DNA of 33,912 nt, taken from NCBI GenBank assembly GCA_028727785.1, contig JAQYNQ010000118.1, forward strand, positions 1-33,912, read 5' to 3'. This document shows, piece after piece, positions 1 to 6,797 of the stretch (positions are counted from its first letter, which is position 1; each line of letters starts with the position of its first letter). Under the pieces are notes generated by a model, which did not search any database, was not told the origin of the DNA, and was given only the letters and a program-made list of their open reading frames with translations. This DNA is from Eubacteriaceae bacterium (GTDB lineage Bacteria; Bacillota; Clostridia; Peptostreptococcales; Anaerovoracaceae). The translations under genes and the position numbers were made by a program.

Positions 1-60
1 CTTACTCTTTCTCCTGCCCACAGCAATGGCCACTGCTCTACCGGTATATTATATGAGCAT
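1..60 (-). promoter_or_regulatory. Possible promoter and leader of a gene lying left of the window
   Basis: Read on the minus strand, a TATAAT hexamer (53 to 48) is followed by a 16-base near-perfect palindrome (22-37, AGCAATGG/CCACTGCT, one G-T position) and then AGGAGA (15 to 10), which would suit a start codon just outside the window. No convincing -35 is visible at the right distance. The gene itself is not in the window, so this is a tentative reading. Confidence 0.25.
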
Positions 61-61
61 C

Positions 62-92
62 AAAAAAAGCCAGCTGGAATTATCCAGCTGGC
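62..92 (-). terminator. Rho-independent terminator of the cobW-like operon
   Basis: A 9-bp perfect stem (GCCAGCTGG/CCAGCTGGC) with a 6-base loop lies at 69-92. On the minus strand it is followed directly by seven T (68 to 62). It lies about 45 bases beyond the stop codon of the CobW/YcgQ-like gene and fits as the end of that operon. Confidence 0.85.
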
Positions 93-137
93 CGAAAAAA
101 AGATTCGAACCTGAAATCTCTCCTCTTTTTTTGTCAT

Positions 138-1088
138 CTAAAATTGTGCCACTTCAGGATGTGCCTCTTCAGCTTTCTCAACCTTCATGCAGTGAAGCAC
201 CGGTCCCTCTTCACCATAGATTTCGTCGTATTCGATCTTGATTTCTGCAGTAATTGTAACCCATCCGCCATGTTCAAGTGTGCTTGCCGTGTTTTCCCAC
301 TTGCAGGCAAGACCGGCAAACTGAATATCCTCCACACAGCAGGTCATTACGTGTCTGCCAAAAATAAATTTGTCATCAGGAAGTTCCCCGCCGGTTACGC
401 AGCGACCCTTAATGGTTATTATTTTTCCATCATACTTGTTCTGCTCTTCATTTATGTCTCTGTACCATTCTGCAAAGGCATCATCACCTACAGTGAAGCT
501 GTCAGCTTCAACATCAAATGGAAGTGGATCTTCGATATCATCAACTTCAACATCGTCTTTTGCATACTCGTACAGAATCTGACTTCTGCGGTTTGCTGCC
601 CGGACGATTTTGTGGAATTCCATTTTATCCATCGAACCATCACGTTTGCAGCGATTAAAGACAACAAGCTCGGCACTCTTAAGTTTATCGAAAACCAGCT
701 GTCTCATATTCTGATTATAAGACAGGAAAGTTGTTGCGTCTGCAAACATTGTCTCCTGGTATGCCAGCCACGCTTCCGGCATAGTAGCATAGATAGAGTC
801 AAGGCTCCACATTCCGTTGTATTCAATTATAACACGTTCAACATCATGCTTTTTCTGCAGAGCCTCAAGGTGTGAAGGTGTTAAATCTGATTCCCTTTCA
901 ATCACCTCAATGAATACATTCGGACGGTTGAATCTTTCTGTGTCGTACTCTTCAATTCCCTCTTCACAAAGAAGCAGAAGCGTCCTTTCTCCTGCGTTGA
1001 AGTCATCTCCTTCAAGAGCATCCTGAATGAAGCTGGTCTTTCCACTCTCTAAAAAACCGGTAAATAAATATACTGGTATTTCAATCAT
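138..1088 (-). CDS. CobW-type P-loop GTPase fused to a YcgQ/DUF1980-like C-terminal domain
   Basis: 316 residues. The N-terminal half is a CobW/HypB/UreG-type G domain: the P-loop GFLESGKT is at residues 11-18. The usual NKxD base-recognition motif is altered, with VVFNRCKRD in its place, and the CXCC metal motif of classical CobW proteins is not visible. From about residue 205 the sequence changes to a segment with GRHVMTCCVEDIQFAG and a following WVTITAEI strand. This resembles the C-terminal OB-like domain of YcgQ (TIGR03943/DUF1980), the partner of the YcgR permease in Bacillus. CobW and YcgQ proteins are both linked to metal, often zinc, homeostasis, so a metallochaperone or metal-responsive role is inferred. 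It starts 13 bases after the upstream CobW gene stops, with GAGGAA as ribosome site, so the two are co-transcribed. The domain fusion is judged by eye from motifs and needs a profile search. Confidence 0.8.
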   Translation of the reverse strand: MIEIPVYLFTGFLESGKTSFIQDALEGDDFNAGERTLLLLCEEGIEEYDTERFNRPNVFIEVIERESDLTPSHLEALQKKHDVERVIIEYNGMWSLDSIYATMPEAWLAYQETMFADATTFLSYNQNMRQLVFDKLKSAELVVFNRCKRDGSMDKMEFHKIVRAANRRSQILYEYAKDDVEVDDIEDPLPFDVEADSFTVGDDAFAEWYRDINEEQNKYDGKIITIKGRCVTGGELPDDKFIFGRHVMTCCVEDIQFAGLACKWENTASTLEHGGWVTITAEIKIEYDEIYGEEGPVLHCMKVEKAEEAHPEVAQF

Positions 1089-1101
1089 CTTTTATTCCTC
1101 T

Positions 1102-2175
1102 TTATTCATCTAGTTTAAACATTTCTCTGATTGCTTCCGGTTCAATGTCCACACCGATAACACAAAGCATTCCTGTTACTGCAGGTTCACCGAATCTTAC
1201 ATCCTGTTCACCTGGTATATAGTCGAAGTGAATCCATCTTCCGTCTTCACATTCAACAATTCCCTTGGCACGAAGAACCTGACCATAAGCTGTAAAGTTA
1301 CCCAGATCCATCAAAGCGTTCTTTATGTGCTCTAACTTAAACTTTCGGGCTGTTTCCACGCCATAGCTCTGGAACACTTCATCAGCGTGATGATGGTCAT
1401 GGTCATGACATCCGCATGTACAGTCATCTCCATGGTCGTGATGATGGTCATGGTCGTGGTCGTGATGATGCTCGTGGTCATGGTCGTGGTCATGGTCGTG
1501 GTCGTGGTCATGATGGTGCTCGTGGTGGTCATGGTCATGCTTATGCTCCTCAACCAGGTGTTCAAGCTGTTCCAGAAGAGTATTCTTATTTTCCATTGTG
1601 TCCAGAATCTGTCTTCCGGTCAGCTGGTCCCAAGGTGTGGTAATAATTGGTGCACCTTCATTATGTTCACGGATTAACAGTACTGCTGCTTCCACCTTAC
1701 CTTCAGAAAGTCCGTCTGTGTGACTTAAAATAATAGAGTTTGCGTATTCTATCTGATTATTGAAGAACTCTCCAAAATTCTTCATGTACATTTTCGCCTT
1801 CTTAGCATCCACAACAGTAGTAAATGCATTTAAAGAAATTTCGTCATTATTCAGATTCTGTACAGCCTGGATAACATCGCTAAGCTTTCCTACACCTGAT
1901 GGCTCGATAAGAATTCTGTCCGGATGATAATCGTTAATCACCTTTTCCAGAGCTTTTCCGAAATCTCCAACCAGAGAACAGCAAATGCATCCCGAATTCA
2001 TTTCATTAATCTGTACACCTGCATCCTTTAAAAAGCCTCCGTCGATGCCGATTTCACCGAATTCGTTTTCAATCAGAACAACCTGTTCCCCTGCATATGC
2101 TTCTTCAATAAGTTTTTTAATTAAAGTCGTTTTTCCGGCACCAAGAAATCCCGAAAAAATATCAACCTTTGTCAT
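1102..2175 (-). CDS. CobW/COG0523-family GTPase with long histidine-rich metal-binding tract
   Basis: 357 residues. The P-loop GFLGAGKTT is at residues 9-17, and the CobW signature GCICC (Cys63, 65, 66) is the conserved CXCC metal site of the family. The expected NKxD motif reads SHTD. Residues 211-263 are a tract of alternating His and Asp with CTCGC near its end, placed between the G domain and a typical CobW C-terminal domain that ends in a beta-rich segment (RWIHFDYIPGEQDVRFG). COG0523 proteins are GTP-dependent metal chaperones; His-rich linkers are common in those that handle zinc, nickel or cobalt. Zinc is my first guess, not shown by the sequence. The ribosome site GAGGTG and a good sigma-A promoter lie just upstream. 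It is first in a two-gene operon with the fused GTPase. Confidence 0.9.
   Translation of the reverse strand: MTKVDIFSGFLGAGKTTLIKKLIEEAYAGEQVVLIENEFGEIGIDGGFLKDAGVQINEMNSGCICCSLVGDFGKALEKVINDYHPDRILIEPSGVGKLSDVIQAVQNLNNDEISLNAFTTVVDAKKAKMYMKNFGEFFNNQIEYANSIILSHTDGLSEGKVEAAVLLIREHNEGAPIITTPWDQLTGRQILDTMENKNTLLEQLEHLVEEHKHDHDHHEHHHDHDHDHDHDHDHEHHHDHDHDHHHDHGDDCTCGCHDHDHHHADEVFQSYGVETARKFKLEHIKNALMDLGNFTAYGQVLRAKGIVECEDGRWIHFDYIPGEQDVRFGEPAVTGMLCVIGVDIEPEAIREMFKLDE
1387..1545 (-). repeat. In-frame CAY-GAY simple repeat encoding the His/Asp tract
   Basis: About 160 bases made almost entirely of CAT/CAC and GAT/GAC codons (seen on the plus strand as ggtcat/ggtcgt repeats). Such a tract can change length by slippage in steps of 6 bases without breaking the frame. 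It also produces the false plus-strand ORFs at 1387-1677 and 1416-1643. Confidence 0.9.
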
Positions 2176-2212
2176 AATTCTTCACCTCGATAATTTCTCA
2201 ATATATTTTAGT

Positions 2213-2241
2213 ATTATATCACAATCTTTTGCATTCTTCAA
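2213..2241 (-). promoter_or_regulatory. Sigma-A promoter of the CobW operon
   Basis: On the minus strand: -35 TTGAAG (2241 to 2236), 17-base spacer, -10 TATAAT (2218 to 2213). It lies in the gap after the Rieske oxidoreductase stop codon, so the CobW pair has its own promoter. No clear Zur-type palindrome was found by eye. Confidence 0.75.
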
Positions 2242-2258
2242 TTCGTCGGAGTTAAATT

Positions 2259-3605
2259 CTACAGTACGTTCTGTGTAGGGTTGTTTAAAATATTCCCATC
2301 TGCATCATATCTGGAACCATGACATGGACAATCCCAGCTTTGTTCCTCTTCGTTCCATTTAAGAGCACATCCCAGATGTCTGCACCTTGGAGTAGTAGGT
2401 GTCAGCATTGACTTGTCTGCCGATAAAACATTCTTAAAAAACTGCCTGTTTACCATTTTGCGGTCAGGTCTCATAACTTCTGCCTGTTCCTCTGGCATAT
2501 TCCCTGTCAAAGCAAGAGCAGCCATCATTGACCCGTTCATGCCCCATTTGCTAAATCCTGACGCTACAAATAAATCCTCTGTTTTTGGGCTGTAATGGCC
2601 CACGTAAGGCAGCCCATCCAGACTCATACAGTCCTGATTTGCAAATTCTCCCACTACCTGAGCATATGGAAATAATTCACGTGCCCGTGCCTTAAGATGT
2701 GCCATGCCTCCTGAGTTGGATCCTGTTTTCCCTCCGCATCCTCCAACTAAAAGATAATCCTTGTATCTGCGCAGTGATACTGCACAGTTGTCGCAGGACG
2801 CATACATGTCATGTGGAAAGCTGTACGTGTCAGCCTTCAAAACAACAACATAGGATCTGTACTGATACAACTTGACGAAATACATTCCATGAAGATTAAA
2901 AACAGGATAATGAGTACAGACTATTACCCTGTCAGCCATAACTTTGTACTCATGTCCGTGGCGTCCCAGTGAACCCTCCCCGGCATTTACAATCACTTCG
3001 TAACCTTTCCCATTGGCCTGCTTCTTTATGTGGCGAACAAAACTGTTTTCGTATATTTTCTGCCCCCTGCTGATTTCGCATGCAAATTTCAGCGGATGGA
3101 AACACGCCTGGTTGTCGGTTTTGATGGCTCCTGTAACGGGAAAAGGCAACTCTGTTTTTTCTGTAAATACTGCTGATCCGCCCAAAGCCCTGACAGCCTC
3201 CACTTCTTCACGTACTCTCCGAGAACCCTCCTGATCCATGGCGTAAATATAGTTGTCGCAGACTTTGAAATCGCAGTCAATTTCGTTACAGATTTCCTTG
3301 TATATTTCCAGTGCCAGTTTATTGGCCTCAAGATATCTGCGGGCATGATCAGGACCATAGCGCCTATGGGTTTTGCTGTAAATGAGTCCCGGCTGAGTAG
3401 TAATTTTCGCTGTTGTATTACCTGTAGTGGCGCCACATATTCTGTCCTTTTCCAAAATCATATAATCCACGCCTTTTTTATTGAGAAAATAGCCGCAAAG
3501 CAGTCCCGCCATACCTCCACCGATAATAAGTGTGTCTGTTTTCCCGTCTGCATCCAAGGGTGGAAACTGTGGCATTTCCACGTCTTTTGTCCAAATGGAT
3601 TCCAT
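2259..3605 (-). CDS. FAD-dependent oxidoreductase (DAO family) with C-terminal Rieske [2Fe-2S] domain, YhfW-like
   Basis: 448 residues from the ATG at 3605. The track ORF is longer, but this ATG has GGAGG 8 bases upstream and the dinucleotide-binding motif then falls near residue 29 (IIGGGMAG), as expected for the family. The first 400 residues are a D-amino-acid-oxidase/glycine-oxidase type FAD fold. The last 41 residues are a short Rieske domain with both cluster motifs, CRHLGC and CPCHGS (Cys-X-His and Cys-X-X-His). This arrangement matches Bacillus YhfW and similar proteins whose substrate is not established; amine or amino-acid oxidation is the family expectation. There is no signal peptide, so the protein is cytoplasmic. 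It is transcribed divergently from the EamA transporter. The physiological substrate cannot be named from sequence. Confidence 0.88.
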   Translation of the reverse strand: MESIWTKDVEMPQFPPLDADGKTDTLIIGGGMAGLLCGYFLNKKGVDYMILEKDRICGATTGNTTAKITTQPGLIYSKTHRRYGPDHARRYLEANKLALEIYKEICNEIDCDFKVCDNYIYAMDQEGSRRVREEVEAVRALGGSAVFTEKTELPFPVTGAIKTDNQACFHPLKFACEISRGQKIYENSFVRHIKKQANGKGYEVIVNAGEGSLGRHGHEYKVMADRVIVCTHYPVFNLHGMYFVKLYQYRSYVVVLKADTYSFPHDMYASCDNCAVSLRRYKDYLLVGGCGGKTGSNSGGMAHLKARARELFPYAQVVGEFANQDCMSLDGLPYVGHYSPKTEDLFVASGFSKWGMNGSMMAALALTGNMPEEQAEVMRPDRKMVNRQFFKNVLSADKSMLTPTTPRCRHLGCALKWNEEEQSWDCPCHGSRYDADGNILNNPTQNVL

Positions 3606-3670
3606 TGTACATACCTCCATTATTTTACTGTTATCACAAATAGTGTTCCACGAAGAAGTCAAGTATATGC

Positions 3671-3699
3671 TTGATTTCTGCCTGTCATGGCAATATAAT
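3671..3699 (+). promoter_or_regulatory. Sigma-A promoter of the EamA transporter gene
   Basis: -35 TTGATT (3671-3676), 17-base spacer, -10 TATAAT (3694-3699). The predicted leader is about 50 bases. A TTGACT facing the other way (3662 to 3657) may be the -35 of the FAD oxidoreductase gene, but its -10 is poor. Confidence 0.7.
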
Positions 3700-3754
3700 G
3701 GGAGTTGCGGTGTAACGGAAATTCCGCTATCAAAACTCACAGAGGACAATTTTT

Positions 3755-4648
3755 ATGAATAACAAAAAAGGAAGTATTATTACTCTTGCAGCTGGCATAA
3801 TGTGGGGATTTTCAGGTTGCTGCGGTCAATATATTTTTGATAATTTTAATGCTGACCCCGTATATCTTTCTTCATATCGAATGGTTTTTGCCGGTATCAT
3901 TCTTATTATCATCGGAATAGTGAAAAGCCCGGACAGAATGACGGCCATCTGGCACGATAAAAAAGCCGTGCTGAGACTATTCATATATGCCTGGCTTGGT
4001 GTCACGTTTAATATGTACACATACCTTTGTGCAATCGCACATTCTAACTCGGGTACGGCCACAATTCTGCTGTACATAGGACCTGTTCTTGTTATGATTT
4101 TCAGCTGTTTTACGGCCAGAAAACTGCCCAGCAGAAAAGAGTTTGTGGCTATTATTATGGCAGTGCTGGGGACCTTCATACTTGCAACTCACGGTGACAT
4201 TCATACTATGGTTCTTACTCCTTTAGGCCTGATGTGGGGCCTGCTGTCAGCATTTGCTCTTGCATGCTACACTCTGATTCCGGGTGATCTTCCCGACAGA
4301 TTCGGTGCTGTCACAGTCACAGGCTACGGCATGATTATAGGTGGCATTTCAACGTTCATAGGAACTCGTGCCTGGAATGCACCGATGATTCATGACCCGA
4401 AATGCATAGCCGCTTTCGCTGCTATGGTAATAATAGGAACAGTTCTCACATTCACCCTGTACCTGCTCGGAATAAAACTTATCGGGCCGGTGAAAGCAAG
4501 TATGCTTGCCAGCGTAGAGCCTGTATCAGCAACAGTAATCATGGTTGTCTGGCTGAAGGAATCTTTCCAGTTCCTGGACTTTGTCGGATTCATGTGCATA
4601 TTCGTAACAGTCTTTTTACTTACAAAAAAAGAAGAAGCTGCAGAATGA
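3755..4648 (+). CDS. EamA/DMT-superfamily membrane transporter
   Basis: 297 residues with ten predicted hydrophobic membrane segments arranged as two EamA-type halves: the first begins at LAAGIMWGFSGCCGQY, and the second near residue 150 with LTPLGLMWGLLSAFALACY. The repeat of GLMWG-like starts and the conserved SVEPV in the last third are typical of the drug/metabolite transporter superfamily. Members export or import amino acids, nucleotides or other small metabolites; substrate cannot be assigned here. The start has AGAGGA upstream at usable spacing. The gene is a single transcription unit between its own promoter and its own terminator. Confidence 0.9.
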   Translation: MNNKKGSIITLAAGIMWGFSGCCGQYIFDNFNADPVYLSSYRMVFAGIILIIIGIVKSPDRMTAIWHDKKAVLRLFIYAWLGVTFNMYTYLCAIAHSNSGTATILLYIGPVLVMIFSCFTARKLPSRKEFVAIIMAVLGTFILATHGDIHTMVLTPLGLMWGLLSAFALACYTLIPGDLPDRFGAVTVTGYGMIIGGISTFIGTRAWNAPMIHDPKCIAAFAAMVIIGTVLTFTLYLLGIKLIGPVKASMLASVEPVSATVIMVVWLKESFQFLDFVGFMCIFVTVFLLTKKEEAAE

Positions 4649-4675
4649 CAATGATGTCACCCTGCGGTTTTTTTT
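4640..4675 (+). terminator. Terminator of the EamA transporter gene
   Basis: The stem GCAG-AA-TGACA / TGTCA-CC-CTGC with an ATGA loop overlaps the stop codon and is followed by eight T (4668-4675). Further T-rich sequence follows. Confidence 0.8.
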
Positions 4676-4797
4676 AGCTTTTTTAGCTTTTTTTACTGTT
4701 TTTTGCGGGTGTAAATCAGCGGAAAATTAGGTGAGGTGCAGGATTTTTATGTGGCCGCGAATGTTTTCTGCTTCCGAGCCGGGTCCTTGCTGAATCC

Positions 4798-5411
4798 GCG
4801 CCATGTTCGGTGTTATTTCAAAGGCAAACATGGCGCATGGGCTGGGTCCGCGCCATGTTCGGTTCTATTTCAAAGGCAAACATGGCGCATGAGCGGTATC
4901 CGCGCCATGTTCGTTGTTATTTCAAGGGCAAACATGGCGCCTGAGCTGGGTCCGCGCCATGTTCGGTTCTATTTCAAAGGCAAACATGGCGCCTGAGGCT
5001 GGGTCCGCGCCATGTTCGGCTCTATTTCAAGGGCAAACATGGCGCATGAGCTGTGTCAGCGCCATGTTCGGTTCTATTTCAATGGCAAACATGGCGCATG
5101 AGGCTGTGTCCGCGCCATGTTCGGTTCTATTTCAAAGGCAAACATGGCACATGGGCTGGGTCCGCGCCATGTTCGGCTCTATTTCAAAGGCAAACATGGC
5201 GCATGAGCTGGGTCCGCGCCATGTTCGGTTCTATTTCAAAGGCAAACATGGCGCCTGAGGCTGGGTCCGCGCCATGTTCGGTTCTATTTCAAGGGCAAAC
5301 ATGGCGCCTGAGCTGTATCCGCGCCATGTTCGGTTCTATTTCAAAGGCAAACATGGCACATGGGCTGAATCCGCGCCATGTTCGTTGTTATTTCAAGAGC
5401 AAACATGGCGC
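4798..5411. repeat. Array of 12 tandem 39-base palindromic units with 13-14-base semi-conserved spacers
   Basis: Units begin at 4798, 4850, 4902, 4954, 5007, 5059, 5112, 5164, 5216, 5269, 5321 and 5373, so the period is 52 or 53. Each unit is GCGCCATGTT, a 19-base middle segment, then AACATGGCGC, giving a perfect 10-bp stem in ten units; units 7 and 11 end in GGCAC. The middle is nearly constant around an invariant TATTTCAA; units 1, 3 and 12 carry a GTTGTT variant next to it. The spacers follow the pattern (a/c)TGAGCTGGGTCC with small changes. Because the arms alternate as reverse complements, the 3' arm of one unit can also pair with the 5' arm of the next across the spacer. Spacers are too short and too similar for CRISPR. 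The plus-strand ORFs at 4736-5454 simply translate the repeat in rotating frames. The array fills most of the gene-free stretch 4676-5708. Confidence 0.95.
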
Positions 5412-5708
5412 CGAGCCAATTATAAAGGTTTTAATGGAGAGTAAATTGGAATAAAATTATGCGATAATGAATTATTGCGTCAGTTTGATACCAAAAAAAT
5501 CAGGAATACGGTGGATGTATAGAATTTAACCATTATGCATATGTTCTGTGAACCTAAGCTTTTTTATCCAAGCCCGCGGAGTGCCGGGGAAACTCTGCCG
5601 GGGAAGAATCACAGGAATTCGCAGGTAAGATTAAAGAAGATGAAAGAAATTCGGAAAATCTGTCCAAAATAATATTGAACCTGTTGAATCTACAGAAAGG
5701 ATAAAGCT
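5412..5708 (+). other. Gene-free leader between the repeat array and the glucosaminidase-like gene
   Basis: This holds no complete gene. A weak hairpin is visible near 5460-5480 (GCGATAAT/ATTATTGC). A duplicated TGCCGGGGAA (5582 and 5596) lies in a G-rich patch. A frame with no start codon, open from 5558 to the TAA at 5702-5704, reads into an amphipathic tail (KIKEDERNSENLSKIIL) and ends 4 bases before the next ATG; it may be a gene relic or chance. No confident promoter was found. Confidence 0.5.
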
Positions 5709-6230
5709 ATGAAAAAGAAATGCATGCTAATGATGCTGTTGTTTTTTGGTTTTTTGCTCATGTGCAGATGTCCAGACTGCCACAGCTTTAAATGTCAGTG
5801 TTCAGATGAAGCTTCATGTGAAAAGATTGAGGCAACTGAACCTGTATATGCCGCAGAAAAGGAGCTGGCTGCAGAAAAGGAGCTAGCCGATGAAAAGGAA
5901 ATGACTGTGGAGGATAAGATTATCGCTAAGTGTGACACTTACGAAGTTGACAGCACACTTGCGCTGGCAATCTCAAGACTGGAAACGGGAAACTTCACTT
6001 CAGATGCATATGTCTACGGTAATAATGTTGGCGGAATAAGTGTGGATGAAGTCCCGATGGGTTTTGATACCCTGGATGAGGGCGTCGAGGTTTTCGTAAA
6101 CAATTTGAAAGTGAATTACTACAACGAAGGGTTAAATGATGTAGATGAGATAGCCCAAAAGTACTGCCCGGCCAATGAGAAACAGTGGGCCGAGACAGTA
6201 AAGGCACTGATGAAGGAAATATCTAAATAA
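5709..6230 (+). CDS. Small secreted glucosaminidase-like (peptidoglycan hydrolase fold) protein with Cys-rich N-terminus
   Basis: 173 residues. A hydrophobic signal segment (residues 6-18) is followed by a dense cysteine cluster (Cys19, 21, 24, 29, 31, 37), then a charged linker containing a repeated AEKELA motif. The last 100 residues resemble the glucosaminidase/lysozyme-like domain common in clostridial cell-wall proteins: ALAISRLETGNF supplies the likely catalytic Glu, then YGNNVGGI, a LDEGVEVFVNNLK helix and YCPANEKQWAETV. The domain is shorter than usual and could be a compact hydrolase or a degenerate one. The lipobox is poor (LLMC lacks the usual small residue before Cys), so lipoprotein status is doubtful. 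AAAGGA provides the ribosome site. The gene ends 5 bases from the convergent dtd gene and lies directly after the repeat array. Confidence 0.7.
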   Translation: MKKKCMLMMLLFFGFLLMCRCPDCHSFKCQCSDEASCEKIEATEPVYAAEKELAAEKELADEKEMTVEDKIIAKCDTYEVDSTLALAISRLETGNFTSDAYVYGNNVGGISVDEVPMGFDTLDEGVEVFVNNLKVNYYNEGLNDVDEIAQKYCPANEKQWAETVKALMKEISK

Positions 6231-6235
6231 GCATA

Positions 6236-6682
6236 TTATAAGATTTTCTCATCGAGAATAATGGTAAACGGACCGTCATTTAATAATGATACTTTCATGT
6301 CTGCGCCGAACTCTCCTGTTTCCACAACAGGAACCTGTTTCCGGCATTCCTCAATAATGTATTCGTACAGTTCTTCAGCCTGCTGTGGGTCACCGGCTTC
6401 AACAAAACTTGGTCTGTTTCCCTTTTTACAGTTTGCGTACAATGTAAACTGTGATACCAGCAGGAGCTCACCATCAACATCTTTAAGCGCCAGATTGGTT
6501 TTACCGTTTTCGTCATCAAAGATTCTGAGGCCGATCAGCTTCTTGATAAACTTATCCGCTATTTCTTTTGTGTCATCCTGTCCTACGCCGATCAAAACCA
6601 GGAAGCCCTTACCGATTTTACCACTTACTTTTCCGTCTATAGTAACACTTGCTTCTGTAACTCTCTGTATTACAAATTTCAT
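6236..6682 (-). CDS. dtd: D-aminoacyl-tRNA deacylase
   Basis: 148 residues, the standard length for DTD. It hydrolyses D-aminoacyl-tRNA (and glycyl-tRNA-Ala), removing misacylated tRNAs in the cytoplasm. The family opening [18 protein letters not shown] is present, as are the two active-site motifs: SQFTLYA near residue 78 and the C-terminal NDGPFT, the equivalent of the cross-subunit Gly-cisPro motif. AGGAGA lies upstream of the ATG. In many Firmicutes dtd follows relA; here it stands alone, divergent from pdaA and convergent with the glucosaminidase-like gene. Confidence 0.97.
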   Translation of the reverse strand: MKFVIQRVTEASVTIDGKVSGKIGKGFLVLIGVGQDDTKEIADKFIKKLIGLRIFDDENGKTNLALKDVDGELLLVSQFTLYANCKKGNRPSFVEAGDPQQAEELYEYIIEECRKQVPVVETGEFGADMKVSLLNDGPFTIILDEKIL

Positions 6683-6715
6683 TTTATCTCTCCTTGTTCG
6701 TGAACTGACTCACTC

Positions 6716-6745
6716 ATTATACACCAGACTTTTTGCCCGGCACAA
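6716..6745 (-). promoter_or_regulatory. Probable sigma-A promoter of dtd
   Basis: On the minus strand: -35 TTGTGC (6745 to 6740), 18-base spacer, -10 TATAAT (6721 to 6716), about 33 bases upstream of the dtd ATG. Confidence 0.55.
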
Positions 6746-6797
6746 GAATATCATTGTTTTTTATGCATATAATTTTAACATGTTAGTAGATGTTAAT

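Noticed and set aside
100-125. GATTCGAACCTGAAATC resembling a tRNA T-arm on the minus strand
   Set aside because: The flanking bases do not form the 5-bp T stem and no acceptor or anticodon stem could be built around it.
144-875. 243-residue plus-strand ORF opposite the fused GTPase
   Set aside because: It is the complement of a well-supported gene, has no ribosome site and shows no protein-family features.
4798-5411. CRISPR array
   Set aside because: Spacers are 13-14 bases and nearly identical to each other, the repeat has a 19-base middle segment, and no cas genes are present.
4736-5454. Three plus-strand ORFs (86, 114 and 133 residues) with repeated MFGSISKANMA-like peptides
   Set aside because: They translate the hairpin array; the 52/53-base period rotates the frame so the same DNA appears in different frames. 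No ribosome site and no constant frame.
5570-5625. G-rich leader with partial likeness to the 5' half of a ydaO (c-di-AMP) riboswitch before a cell-wall gene
   Set aside because: The conserved 3' half (CCGUCAGCUAACC-type segment) is missing and the expected helices do not form; likeness is limited to GGGGAA and GAATC.
5534-5671. 45-residue ORF starting MHMFCEPKLF in the gap before the glucosaminidase-like gene
   Set aside because: No ribosome site and no recognisable features; probably chance.
6261-6797. N-terminal extension of the PdaA ORF over dtd
   Set aside because: The extension is antisense to dtd; the signal anchor and PdaA homology begin at 6798.
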